Of a stretch of DNA of 64,000 nucleotides, positions 51,917 through 60,490 are shown piece by piece (positions within the stretch are counted from its first letter, which is position 1; every line of letters begins with the position of its first letter). Made by a program: the position numbers and the translations under genes. The notes beneath the pieces were generated by a model. It made no database searches. It was not told the origin of the DNA and saw only the letters and a list, made by a program, of their open reading frames with translations. This DNA is from Promethearchaeota archaeon (lineage in GTDB: Archaea; Asgardarchaeota; Lokiarchaeia; Sigyniarchaeales; SOKP01): assembly GCA_019058365.1 (NCBI GenBank), contig JAHPZE010000019.1, positions 1 to 64,000 on the forward strand, in the 5' to 3' direction.

Positions 51917-54025
51917 TCACCATTGTTTTCTTTTTTCATATTTTGTTCTTACAATAAATGCTATGCCATAAAATATTAATACCAACAATAGTAAGGTTAG
52001 AGCTGTCCCAGCAGCTTCTTCTACTGAGAATAATGCTTCAGTTAATAATCTATAAAGATGATATGTAAGAGCCATTACAGGCTCAAAAACTGATAAAACA
52101 AGCCAGAACCTAGAAGAAGTTCTGACAGCAGTAAACATGATAGGAGCTGTTTCTCCTGCGCTTCGTCCCATTCCTAAAACTGCCCCCGTAACAATTCCAG
52201 GTAATGCTGCAGGGATTACAATTTTACTGATTCCTTGCCATTTACTTGAACCTAAAGCCAGGCTACCTTCTCTAAACGCCTGAGGAATTGCTTTTACTGC
52301 TTCTTCAGTAGTTCTTATTATTGTAGGAAGTATCATTAAACCTAAAGTTAACATTCCAGCTAATAATGATTTCATAAGTCCAAATAGCACCAGAAAGAGC
52401 ACAACTCCAAATAGGGCAAATACAATTGATGGTGTACCATTTAAATTATCAATTCCAGAACGTATAATTTTAGTGATTTTATTGTCTTTAGCATATTCAG
52501 AAAGATAAATCCCTGCACACATACCAAGAGGCAGGGCAAAGGCAATAGAGCCTAATGTGAGTTGAATAGTTCCAGTAATTGCAGGAAGTATTCCTCCTTC
52601 CATTGAAGTACCTGTAAGAAAATTGGGTCTAAATATGACAGGAAGTCCTTTTGATATAATATAATATAGTAATATTCCCACAGTAATCACTGCAACTGAA
52701 GAACATAGATAAATAATTATAAACCAAAATTTTTCTTGACCTACAGAAGAAATTTTTCTGAAAGTGAGCATAACTACTATAATTGACGCACATACTAAGA
52801 TAGCTAAGGATATTCCAATCCAAGTACTAAGCACCCATCCCACAAACAACAAAATAACGCCATATACTATCCATTTTTTATATTTTTGAGGAACTTTTTT
52901 ATGAAAATAAATAGCTAAGCTTAATCCTAAACAGATTATTACTCCAATCACTTTAGAAGCTAAATCAGGTAATATGAAAGCAATTAGTCCAGAAATAAGT
53001 ATAGGTAATATTAAATTTTTATATTTTTTAATAAAGTTGAATAATTTGGATTCTCTAAGTTTTGAGTGTTTTTCTTTTTGTTTTTCTCCTGTAAATCTTC
53101 TTCGAATTCGAGATAATATGACATTTGCGCCTGTATTAACAACCAGAGTCATTATAAATAGCGTTATTCCTAAAGCAAAATAACTCCTCCATTCTATACT
53201 ATTTGTTTCAGTTGGTCCCAATCCTAATCCTATCGTTGAAGTTATTACTGCTACACAAGAGAACATATTTGTTATTGGTTCGGGAAGAATTTTACAATTT
53301 CCAATAACTAACATCATCGCCATAGTTTCACCTAATGCTCGACCAATACCTAAAATCATAGCAGCAGTAATGCCAGACATGCCTGCGGGAATCACTACCT
53401 TACGTATAGTTTGCCATTTTGTTGCTCCCATAGCATAAGATGCATCTCTATAGTAATCTGGAACAGCTCTAATTGAATCTTCACATACTGATACAATTGT
53501 AGGTAAAGCCATTATTGCTAAAATTAAAGAGCCCGATAACCATGTGTTTCCATGATGTAAACCGAAAATATCTCTTATCCATATATTTAATACAACAAGT
53601 CCAAAGAAGCCATACACAATAGAGGGAATACCTGCAAGTATTTCTATACTAAATTTGAGAATCTTCCTAAGTTTTGATGGTGCAAGTTCAGCTATAAAAA
53701 TAGCAGTCATTAATCCTAATGGTAGTGCAATGATTATTGCTCCGAATGTAACTAAAAGTGTATCAACAATAATTGGTAAAGCCCCGAAATCTCCATTTGT
53801 AGGCAACCAGTTTGTACCAAAAAGAAATTCAGTAAGAGTGACTTTAGCAAAGAAAGGAGCTCCAGTTATAAATAGAAATATTATTATTAAAAATACAAAA
53901 ATAGTAGCAATAGAAGCAATGAAAAACAGAATCCATTTAATAATAGGATCTCTATTTTTTTTTAAATAAGAGTAATCTTCATTATAGATATACAGCTTAT
54001 TTTCAAAATCAATTTCTGTCGACAT
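51917..54025 (-). CDS. pstCA: Fused phosphate permease PstC-PstA
   Basis: A 702-residue membrane protein in which both phosphate permease subunits form one chain. The first half is PstC-like, with SIRAVPDYYRDASYAMGATKW as coupling loop and GIGRALGETMA; the second is PstA-like, with EEAVKAIPQAFREGSLALGSSKW and GRSAGETAP. Between them a central region of about five extra helices (near 330-440) joins the two. Separate pstC and pstA genes are the norm, so this is a fusion, possibly enforcing the pairing. A highly symmetric palindrome lies 78-105 bases upstream. The gene leads the pstCA-pstB-phoU transcript. Confidence 0.9.
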   Translation of the reverse strand: MSTEIDFENKLYIYNEDYSYLKKNRDPIIKWILFFIASIATIFVFLIIIFLFITGAPFFAKVTLTEFLFGTNWLPTNGDFGALPIIVDTLLVTFGAIIIALPLGLMTAIFIAELAPSKLRKILKFSIEILAGIPSIVYGFFGLVVLNIWIRDIFGLHHGNTWLSGSLILAIMALPTIVSVCEDSIRAVPDYYRDASYAMGATKWQTIRKVVIPAGMSGITAAMILGIGRALGETMAMMLVIGNCKILPEPITNMFSCVAVITSTIGLGLGPTETNSIEWRSYFALGITLFIMTLVVNTGANVILSRIRRRFTGEKQKEKHSKLRESKLFNFIKKYKNLILPILISGLIAFILPDLASKVIGVIICLGLSLAIYFHKKVPQKYKKWIVYGVILLFVGWVLSTWIGISLAILVCASIIVVMLTFRKISSVGQEKFWFIIIYLCSSVAVITVGILLYYIISKGLPVIFRPNFLTGTSMEGGILPAITGTIQLTLGSIAFALPLGMCAGIYLSEYAKDNKITKIIRSGIDNLNGTPSIVFALFGVVLFLVLFGLMKSLLAGMLTLGLMILPTIIRTTEEAVKAIPQAFREGSLALGSSKWQGISKIVIPAALPGIVTGAVLGMGRSAGETAPIMFTAVRTSSRFWLVLSVFEPVMALTYHLYRLLTEALFSVEEAAGTALTLLLLVLIFYGIAFIVRTKYEKRKQW

Positions 54026-54102
54026 AGATCTATGAAGGAATCACATGTAAAACCCTATTTTTATACAAGAGAAAATTGGATTTTATATATTTATAACCAT
54101 CA

Positions 54103-54129
54103 TAGAATATATTCGAATATTTATTCTAT
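54103..54129. promoter_or_regulatory. Palindrome upstream of pstCA (candidate phosphate-regulator site)
   Basis: ATAGAATA (54103-54110) and its complement TATTCTAT (54122-54129) form an exact inverted repeat with an 11-base spacer that itself contains the palindrome ATTCGAAT (54111-54118). It lies in the pstS-pstCA gap, ahead of pstCA. The same octamer recurs at least four times near pstS and the AbrB-PhoU gene. It is a plausible binding site for that regulator, by inference. Confidence 0.55.
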
Positions 54130-54281
54130 ATAAAATATATAGCATTTTGAGTGTTCTAAAAATAATTTTTAGATGTGTGTATTCCTAAAATCAATTAGAG
54201 TATTATTTAAAATTAAGAAATATTTCAAAAAAAATAGTAAAAAAAAGAAATAATTAAGAATTTTTTGTTTAAATTAAAATT

Positions 54282-55181
54282 TTAAAACCAAAGTCTGATA
54301 AAACCTTCTGCTGCCACGGTATTTTGTCCTTCTGTACCATAAATAAAGTCAATGAAAGCTCTAACCCATCCAGTCGGTTCACCGTTTGTTGTAAGATGTA
54401 AAGATCTTGAAATTGGATAAGAGTCATCTAACACAGTAGATACTGAAGGTGTTACCCCGTTTATAGGAACTGCAATTACAGTAGTATCAACATAACCTAA
54501 TCCACAGTATCCTAAACCATATTGATTTGCACTCACAGTAGTTACCATGACTGTATTAGAGGCAACTTCTATATATCCTGTTACTGAACTAGTATACCCA
54601 GAATTTTCACCAAGCTTTTCAGAACCCTCATATAAAACTAATTCTTCAAATGTGGCTCTTGTACCTGACCCATCAGGTCTTGTATGAACATCAATAGATT
54701 GAGATGATAAAGTATTATTAATATCATCCCAAGTATCATAAGTACCATTGTAAATTAAGAATACTTGATCCATTGTCAGTCCATTTGATTGTAACCATAC
54801 TGCATCAGGATTATCAGCGTCAATAATCACTGATATTCCATCTTTCGCAAACTTAAAATCGGTTAAATTATTTCCCGTTGTAAGGTTTTCAGATGCTTTA
54901 ATATTACGTGATGACATACCAATATCATTTTGTCCGTCAATTGTATCAGAAATTCCATCTCCAGATCCCGTACCTGAAACAGAAATGTCAACATTAGGAT
55001 TTATTAACATGAATTGATTAGCAGCTTCAGTAATTATAGGCTCACAAGTAGTAGATCCCGTAATAATGATACTTGTTGTTCCAGCACCACCTGGAGCTAT
55101 TATAGAGGTAGTTCCCCAGCCGACGAAAAACATGGCGATCATACCAACAACAGCAATTAACCACATACCTTTTTTTTCCAT
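54282..55181 (-). CDS. pstS: Phosphate-binding protein PstS
   Basis: A 299-residue exported phosphate-binding protein. It has a short MEKKG start then a hydrophobic segment (about 6-25) as membrane anchor or signal. The phosphate loops are clear: GSTTCEP near residue 42, SGTGSGDG, then SSRNIKASE, and DGSGTRATFEEL. It feeds phosphate to the PstCA permease. It is in the same direction as pstCA but separated by 256 bases that hold a palindromic site, so the rest of the pst genes may have their own promoter. Confidence 0.92.
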   Translation of the reverse strand: MEKKGMWLIAVVGMIAMFFVGWGTTSIIAPGGAGTTSIIITGSTTCEPIITEAANQFMLINPNVDISVSGTGSGDGISDTIDGQNDIGMSSRNIKASENLTTGNNLTDFKFAKDGISVIIDADNPDAVWLQSNGLTMDQVFLIYNGTYDTWDDINNTLSSQSIDVHTRPDGSGTRATFEELVLYEGSEKLGENSGYTSSVTGYIEVASNTVMVTTVSANQYGLGYCGLGYVDTTVIAVPINGVTPSVSTVLDDSYPISRSLHLTTNGEPTGWVRAFIDFIYGTEGQNTVAAEGFIRLWF

Positions 55182-55618
55182 TATTTTTTCACAAATTTGT
55201 TTTTTAGTAAATTAATTGTTTTAAATTTGGTTAATTAGTGATATCACTGAGAAAATATAAGAGATCACGACATAGTTTATGTTGGTTTATTTACACTATA
55301 TATTCTATAGAGATAGACTTTATTTATCATCAAAATCTCGACATAAAGATTTATTATAAAGCTAATAATCTCAACAATGTCGAATAATAATATCAAGCTA
55401 TATAGACGATATTGATACTACTTTACTTTTTTGTAAATACTTATAAGTAACTATTGTTAAACATATATATAGAATATAGAAAGTATATATAGTATATAGA
55501 CTAAGTATAAAATCATTCTATTATTTATTCTATATAATTAAATGTGTTATTAATGATACTTTTTATTCTATATATAGATAAAATAATCTGAAATAAAAAA
55601 AAGACAAAAGGGATTTTA
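55182..55618. promoter_or_regulatory. 437-base divergent control region with repeated octamer
   Basis: Non-coding DNA between pstS (left) and the AbrB-PhoU gene (right). The octamer ATAGAATA or its complement is seen at 55301-55308, 55469-55476, 55526-55533 and 55564-55571, within long runs of TATATA-like sequence. No open frame is supported. Together with the pair at 54103-54129 this makes six copies in the two pst gaps. Confidence 0.55.
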
Positions 55619-56623
55619 ATGGGATTTAATATAGAAACAAGAAAGGTTCAGAAGACAGGGGGCAGTTCTTATATTGTATCTTTACCAAAAGTTTGGATAG
55701 ATAAACACGGCGTTAAAAAAAATGATACTTTAGGTATACTTTCCCAACCAGATGGTAATTTACTCATAACTCCTAAAATTGATAATGAAATAACTATTAA
55801 AACGAAAGAGATAATGGTCGATGACTATAAGGATGAAAATTTTCTGTTTAGAGTTTTAATTGGAGCATATATAATGGGATTTTCAAAAATAATCATAAAA
55901 TCTGGCAGGAAATTTGATCCTTTAATAAGAGATACCATTACAGATTTTACACAAATTGCAATTGGTCCTGAAATTGTAGAAGAATCTAATAATGTTATAG
56001 TGATAAAAGATCTGCTTAATCCTAAAGAAATGCCTTTTGAAAAAACAATAAAAAGAATGTATATTTTAGTTCAAGGTATGCATGAAGATTCCATAAATGC
56101 TTTTGAAACAAGAGATGAGGAATTAGCTGAAGAAGTCATTAAAAGAGATAATGATGTTGACAGATTGCACTGGCTAATTGGTCGTCAATCTCATATTGTA
56201 TTGAGGGATATTATTCTTTGTCAGAAAATGGGGATAACGTTAGAACAAGCAAGTCATTACCAGCAAATGAGTCGCTTTTTAGAACGTATAGGAGACCATG
56301 CCAGTAAAATTGCTAGAAATGTTTTAATTCTTATACAAAAAGAATTAGATAAAAATCTAAAGGAAGAGATTAAAACAGTAAGTAAATTATCACTGGATTT
56401 ATTGAATAAAAGTCTTGATGCATGGCTTCAAAAAAGCTTAGTTCTTGCGAATGAAAACATTGAAGATATTAAAGAATTGATAGCGGCTACAGAAAAAATA
56501 AGCCTTAATACCATTAGCAGTGCTGAAGTTTCAATAGCAATAGGATATATAATTGAGAGTATTAGACGTACGGCTGAGTATAGCGGGGATATTTCTGAAA
56601 TTATAATAAATAATTTAGTCTAA
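55619..56623 (+). CDS. AbrB-PhoU fusion, probable archaeal phosphate regulator
   Basis: A 334-residue protein. Residues about 1-50 form a SpoVT/AbrB-type swapped-hairpin DNA-binding domain (ETRKVQKTGGSSYIVSLPKVW). Residues about 110-330 are a PhoU-like helical bundle with acidic motifs (RDEELAEEVIKRDNDVDRLHW, ERIGDHASKIARN). Such fusions are known in archaea and are thought to couple phosphate sensing to transcription. It is divergent from pstS, with six copies of an octamer in the surrounding gaps that could be its site. DNA binding and targets are inferred. Confidence 0.88.
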   Translation: MGFNIETRKVQKTGGSSYIVSLPKVWIDKHGVKKNDTLGILSQPDGNLLITPKIDNEITIKTKEIMVDDYKDENFLFRVLIGAYIMGFSKIIIKSGRKFDPLIRDTITDFTQIAIGPEIVEESNNVIVIKDLLNPKEMPFEKTIKRMYILVQGMHEDSINAFETRDEELAEEVIKRDNDVDRLHWLIGRQSHIVLRDIILCQKMGITLEQASHYQQMSRFLERIGDHASKIARNVLILIQKELDKNLKEEIKTVSKLSLDLLNKSLDAWLQKSLVLANENIEDIKELIAATEKISLNTISSAEVSIAIGYIIESIRRTAEYSGDISEIIINNLV

Positions 56624-56748
56624 ATTTCAGAATTCATTGATTTTTTTAATTTAAATTATGATACTGTAGAATCACCCCGTTAAAATTAAAAAAATCGGTC
56701 AATAATTAAACTTCTTAAACTCTAACCGATTTAAATTATTATTAATTA

Positions 56749-58329
56749 ATGCAATATATATTATTTAAATTGGTTTTAAAAATGAAAATGCTAGAAAGTG
56801 AAGATTATAAAGTAGTAATCATAGGTGCAGGAAATGGTGGACTCGTTGCAGCCGCAAGATTGGCATTAGCAGGGATAAAAGTATTATTGATCGAACAGCA
56901 TAACTCACCTGGTGGTTTTGCTTCAAGTTTTGTAAGAGGTAGGTTTGAATTTGAAACTTCTCTACATGAACTCGCGGATTATGGTTCAGTTACTAATCCA
57001 GGAGGCATTAGAGTCTTATTCGAAAAGCTTGGAGTTGATGCGGAATTTTTGGAGATTCCCGAAGCATATAGAATAATTACAAAAGATCTAGACGTAATAA
57101 TGCCATTTGGAATAGAAAATTTTCTAAATGAAATTGAAAAACAAGTTCCAGGATGTAGAGAATCTGTAGAAAATTTTTTTAAGATAGCTGAAGACATTTC
57201 AAATGCTTTTACATACATTGGGAATTCTAGAGGAAATCCAGATGAAAAAGTCTTAATAAATGAACATTCTAATTTCCTTAAAACTGCCTCCTATTCTGCA
57301 CTAGAAGTTGAGGAAGCATTAAGCATTCCTAAAAAAGCACGAGATATTTTAAATGCATATTGGGCTTATTTAGGACTTCCCATGAGTAGAATTAATTTTA
57401 CACTCTTTGCTGCTATGGTTAACACTTATATTAAAAGGGGAGCTTATATCCCTAAATACCGCTCAACTGAATTTACATTAGCCCTTGATAAAAGAATTAG
57501 AGAATTGGGGGGCGATATCATGTATAATACTCGTGTTGAGAAAATTTTGGTAGAAAATGGTAAAGTTGTTGGTTTAGAAACCTCAAATGGAGATAAAATT
57601 AATACAAATTATGTAATTTCTAATGCCTCGCAGACGTTAGTATATAATAAATTAATCCATCCAAAATCTGAAGTTCCTGAAATTGCATACAAAGAAGTAA
57701 ATTCTAGAATTCATGGACTCTCCGCTTTTGTTGTCTATTTAGGGCTTGACGCATCTGCTGAAGAATTAGGAATAACTGAGTATAGTTATTTCATTATGGA
57801 TGATATGGATACTGAAAATCTTTATGACCAATGGAATGAACTCAGGGTACCAAAAGGTCAAGCTACCGTTTGTTTAAATGCTGCAATACCAGATTGTTCT
57901 CCCTCTGGAACTTCAATCATATATATTACGACTCTTTTTAAACCAGAGGTATGGAAGGCTGTGAAACCTGAAGATTACGTAAATGTTAAGAACAGAATTG
58001 CTGATGGGCTTATAACTGATTTTGAAAATGCGTTAGGGATCTCTATAAGAGATCATATTGAAGAAATTGAAATAGCGACTCCTGAAACATTCGCAAGGTA
58101 TACCCGAACTTATAATGGGGTGATTTATGGTTATGAGCCAGAGTCTTGGGATTCTCTAGTTCCTCGTTTAATGATGATGGGAGACCATAATTATATTAAA
58201 GGTTTGGAATTCGCAGGGGGCTTCGGAAGACGATGTCATGGATATAGTAGTGCATTAAAAGACGGTGAAATTGCTGCATTATTAGTTTTAAATGAAATAA
58301 CTGTAAAGGTGAAGGTTCAAAATGACTGA
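56749..58329 (+). CDS. FAD-dependent oxidoreductase (phytoene-desaturase-like)
   Basis: A 526-residue flavoprotein of the phytoene desaturase/COG1233 group. It begins with an FAD-binding Rossmann motif GAGNGGLVAAARLALAG near residue 26, followed by EQHNSPGGFASSF. The C-terminal GGFGRRCHGYSSALKDGEIAA block is the second FAD contact. The first ATG (56749) gives an odd hydrophobic leader; ATGs at 56782 or 56788 give a more usual start just before the Rossmann strand. The stop overlaps the start of the next gene by eight bases, so the two are coupled. Possible roles are isoprenoid or lipid saturation/desaturation (for example of geranylgeranyl chains). Confidence 0.82.
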   Translation: MQYILFKLVLKMKMLESEDYKVVIIGAGNGGLVAAARLALAGIKVLLIEQHNSPGGFASSFVRGRFEFETSLHELADYGSVTNPGGIRVLFEKLGVDAEFLEIPEAYRIITKDLDVIMPFGIENFLNEIEKQVPGCRESVENFFKIAEDISNAFTYIGNSRGNPDEKVLINEHSNFLKTASYSALEVEEALSIPKKARDILNAYWAYLGLPMSRINFTLFAAMVNTYIKRGAYIPKYRSTEFTLALDKRIRELGGDIMYNTRVEKILVENGKVVGLETSNGDKINTNYVISNASQTLVYNKLIHPKSEVPEIAYKEVNSRIHGLSAFVVYLGLDASAEELGITEYSYFIMDDMDTENLYDQWNELRVPKGQATVCLNAAIPDCSPSGTSIIYITTLFKPEVWKAVKPEDYVNVKNRIADGLITDFENALGISIRDHIEEIEIATPETFARYTRTYNGVIYGYEPESWDSLVPRLMMMGDHNYIKGLEFAGGFGRRCHGYSSALKDGEIAALLVLNEITVKVKVQND

Positions 58330-59551
58330 AGATAAAAAAAAGTTTAATATTACTGTAAAAAGTAATACAAAAGATTTATACGGCTTTATGAAACTTGTAC
58401 CTAATAGAAAGAAAAGAATAGAACAATCTTCTAACGAACCAATCATATCTGATCCCATAAATAGTCTTGCAAGAAAATTACATCCTGAAAGACAATATCT
58501 TACTATAAGTGAAATCACAGATCAAACAAAATCAGCAAAAGTTTTTAAATTAAAACCTGATCCGGAGTTAGGAACTAAAGAATTAGCGTATTTTAGAGCT
58601 GGACAATATTTAAGTTTAAAAGTTAAAGTGAATGGAGTAGAAATCACAAGACCATATTCTATATCCTCCTCACCTTTGGATGCTTTGGAAGGATTTTACG
58701 AAATAACAATCCGAAAAGAAGAACATGGGTTTTTAACAAATCATATATGGCATAATTGGAAGGTTGGCACGAAAGTGGTAAGTTCTGGTCCTGAAGGATT
58801 CTTTTATTTTGAACCTCTACGAGATTTAAAGAATATAGTAGGTATTGCAGGGGGTTCTGGAATAACACCTTTTCGTTCAATAGTTAAAGCAATTATAGAA
58901 AGAAAGATAGATGCTAAGCTAACAGTATTGTATGGAAGTAGTGAGGAAGATGATATTATCTTTTATAAGGAATTTAAAAACCTTGAGAAAGAACATCCCG
59001 ATAAATTAAAAGTTATCCACATATTAAGTTGTGAAGAAGTTTCTTTAGAGGGGTGTGAGACGGGTTTTATCACTGCTCATATTATTGAAAAATACTGTGA
59101 TGTAAAAAATAGTACATTTTTTATCTGTGGTCCTCAAATTATGTATGAGTTTGTGGCTAATGAATTGAAAAAATTTAAATTACCTCAAAAAAGAATTCGA
59201 AGGGAGGCATTTGGAGAAATCAAGGATGTTGTAAATTATCCAGGATTTCCAAAAAAAGTTACTGAAAAAACTTTTAGAGTTAAAGCACATATCGGATCTA
59301 TCATAAAAGAAATCCCTGCAATAGCTACTGAATCTGTTCTTGTTGCCCTAGAAAGAGCAAATTTAACACCTCCATCAAAATGCCGATCAGGAGAATGTGG
59401 ATTTTGTCGTTCGCTTCTCATCTCAGGAGAAATATATACAAGTCCCATAGATGACTGGAGAAGAGCAGCGGATAAAAAATTTAATTACTTTCACCCTTGT
59501 TACTCTTATCCAATATCCGATCTTGAGATAAAAGTCCCTAGGCATTTGTGA
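58322..59551 (+). CDS. Flavin reductase with 2Fe-2S ferredoxin domain
   Basis: A 409-residue ferredoxin-NAD(P)H reductase type protein. The FAD motif RPYSISSSPLD (about 113-123), the NAD motif GIAGGSGITPFRSIV (about 180-194) and a plant-type 2Fe-2S domain at the C-terminus with C-x4-C-x2-C in CRSGECGFC and a final Cys in FHPCYSYP. It overlaps the FAD oxidoreductase gene by eight bases and has AGGTGA upstream, so it probably passes electrons from NAD(P)H to that enzyme. The N-terminal 60 residues are a basic extension without a known domain. Cytoplasmic. Confidence 0.88.
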   Translation: MTEDKKKFNITVKSNTKDLYGFMKLVPNRKKRIEQSSNEPIISDPINSLARKLHPERQYLTISEITDQTKSAKVFKLKPDPELGTKELAYFRAGQYLSLKVKVNGVEITRPYSISSSPLDALEGFYEITIRKEEHGFLTNHIWHNWKVGTKVVSSGPEGFFYFEPLRDLKNIVGIAGGSGITPFRSIVKAIIERKIDAKLTVLYGSSEEDDIIFYKEFKNLEKEHPDKLKVIHILSCEEVSLEGCETGFITAHIIEKYCDVKNSTFFICGPQIMYEFVANELKKFKLPQKRIRREAFGEIKDVVNYPGFPKKVTEKTFRVKAHIGSIIKEIPAIATESVLVALERANLTPPSKCRSGECGFCRSLLISGEIYTSPIDDWRRAADKKFNYFHPCYSYPISDLEIKVPRHL

Positions 59552-59558
59552 TTACAAA

Positions 59559-60446
59559 TTAACTACCTTTTTTTTCCCATTTAAGCAAGGAAAGAATAAG
59601 ATTTTCTCGTGAAAGGTCACCGTGAGTGAATTGGCTTATGATACTTTCTCTTCCAAGAAGCATTTTTATTATTTTTCTTATTAATTTTTTTCCAGAATAT
59701 CCCTCTTTTTGAAGCAGGCTATGATATTCGTGAGCCTTTTTATGTAAATCTTCAATTTCTTCCATTTTTTTTATTATGATTTCTCTCCCCTGCAATACTC
59801 CATTCCCAGCAGAGAAGATTAATAACTGATCCATACTCTCTGTAAAATCATATAGTTTAGAAAGAGCTTGGTATATTAATGATATATCCTCTTGGATATC
59901 ACTATTCTTTCCAAAGATCATTTTGTACTTTGGCTGTACAGCATCAGCTACAAAAGCCCATTGTTGGTTTTTTTCAATTAATGCTACTAATTCTGGAGCA
60001 TGTCCACTCATTGGAAATAATTCAAATTTATACCTTTTTGATTTTGTTATTATTGGTTCATCAATAATCTCTGCATTAACAGGTAATAATTCTGGTCCCC
60101 ATGCCGCTTGCCGATACTCAGGATATAGATTACCTTTTCTTAAAAAATTTATAGCTTTTTCACTTGTAAATATTGGAATTGCAAATTCAGTGTTTAACAT
60201 ATGAGCTCCCCCTGCGTGATCTTCATGAGTATGTGTAATGAAGCATTTCTCAATCATTTGGTCACAATTGAGTGATTTTACAAATTCTCTAAGATCATTT
60301 TCCCCACCGGGTGCTCCAGAATCAATGAGAAATCCATCTATTAAATAACAAGATGTAAAATAAGGATAAGGCATTAACTTGATATCTGATGCCCATTGCC
60401 ATTCTAAAATTTCATTATTACAATGATAAATTATACGAACAACCAA
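59559..60446 (-). CDS. Metallo-beta-lactamase-fold hydrolase
   Basis: A metallo-beta-lactamase enzyme with the HxHxDH zinc motif in FITHTHEDHAGGAH and later metal residues in PMSGHAPEL and FVADAVQ. The TTG start at 60446 (296 codons) is supported by AGGAGT seven bases upstream; the longer frame from 60473 lacks such a site. The family hydrolyses thioesters, lactones, phosphodiesters or similar. A hydrolase beside an FAD/2Fe-2S redox pair could serve lipid or acyl metabolism, but the substrate is unknown. Its stop is eight bases from the stop of the reductase gene (convergent). Confidence 0.82.
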   Translation of the reverse strand: MVVRIIYHCNNEILEWQWASDIKLMPYPYFTSCYLIDGFLIDSGAPGGENDLREFVKSLNCDQMIEKCFITHTHEDHAGGAHMLNTEFAIPIFTSEKAINFLRKGNLYPEYRQAAWGPELLPVNAEIIDEPIITKSKRYKFELFPMSGHAPELVALIEKNQQWAFVADAVQPKYKMIFGKNSDIQEDISLIYQALSKLYDFTESMDQLLIFSAGNGVLQGREIIIKKMEEIEDLHKKAHEYHSLLQKEGYSGKKLIRKIIKMLLGRESIISQFTHGDLSRENLILSLLKWEKKGS

Positions 60447-60453
60447 TAAAAAA

Positions 60454-60459
60454 ACTCCT
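60454..60459 (-). promoter_or_regulatory. Shine-Dalgarno AGGAGT (minus strand) fixing a TTG start
   Basis: On the minus strand it reads AGGAGT, seven bases before TTG 60446. It favours the shorter metallo-beta-lactamase protein. Confidence 0.6.
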
Positions 60460-60490
60460 GATAATAAAATCAAATTCTAAAAAATAGTTG

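Noticed and set aside
53655..53969. 104-residue open frame antisense to pstCA
   Set aside because: Mirror of permease helices; no ribosome site or family match.
55182..55618. Idea of a replication origin in the AT-rich pst gap
   Set aside because: No Orc1/Cdc6 gene or origin-box pattern nearby; repeated octamers are better explained as regulator sites.
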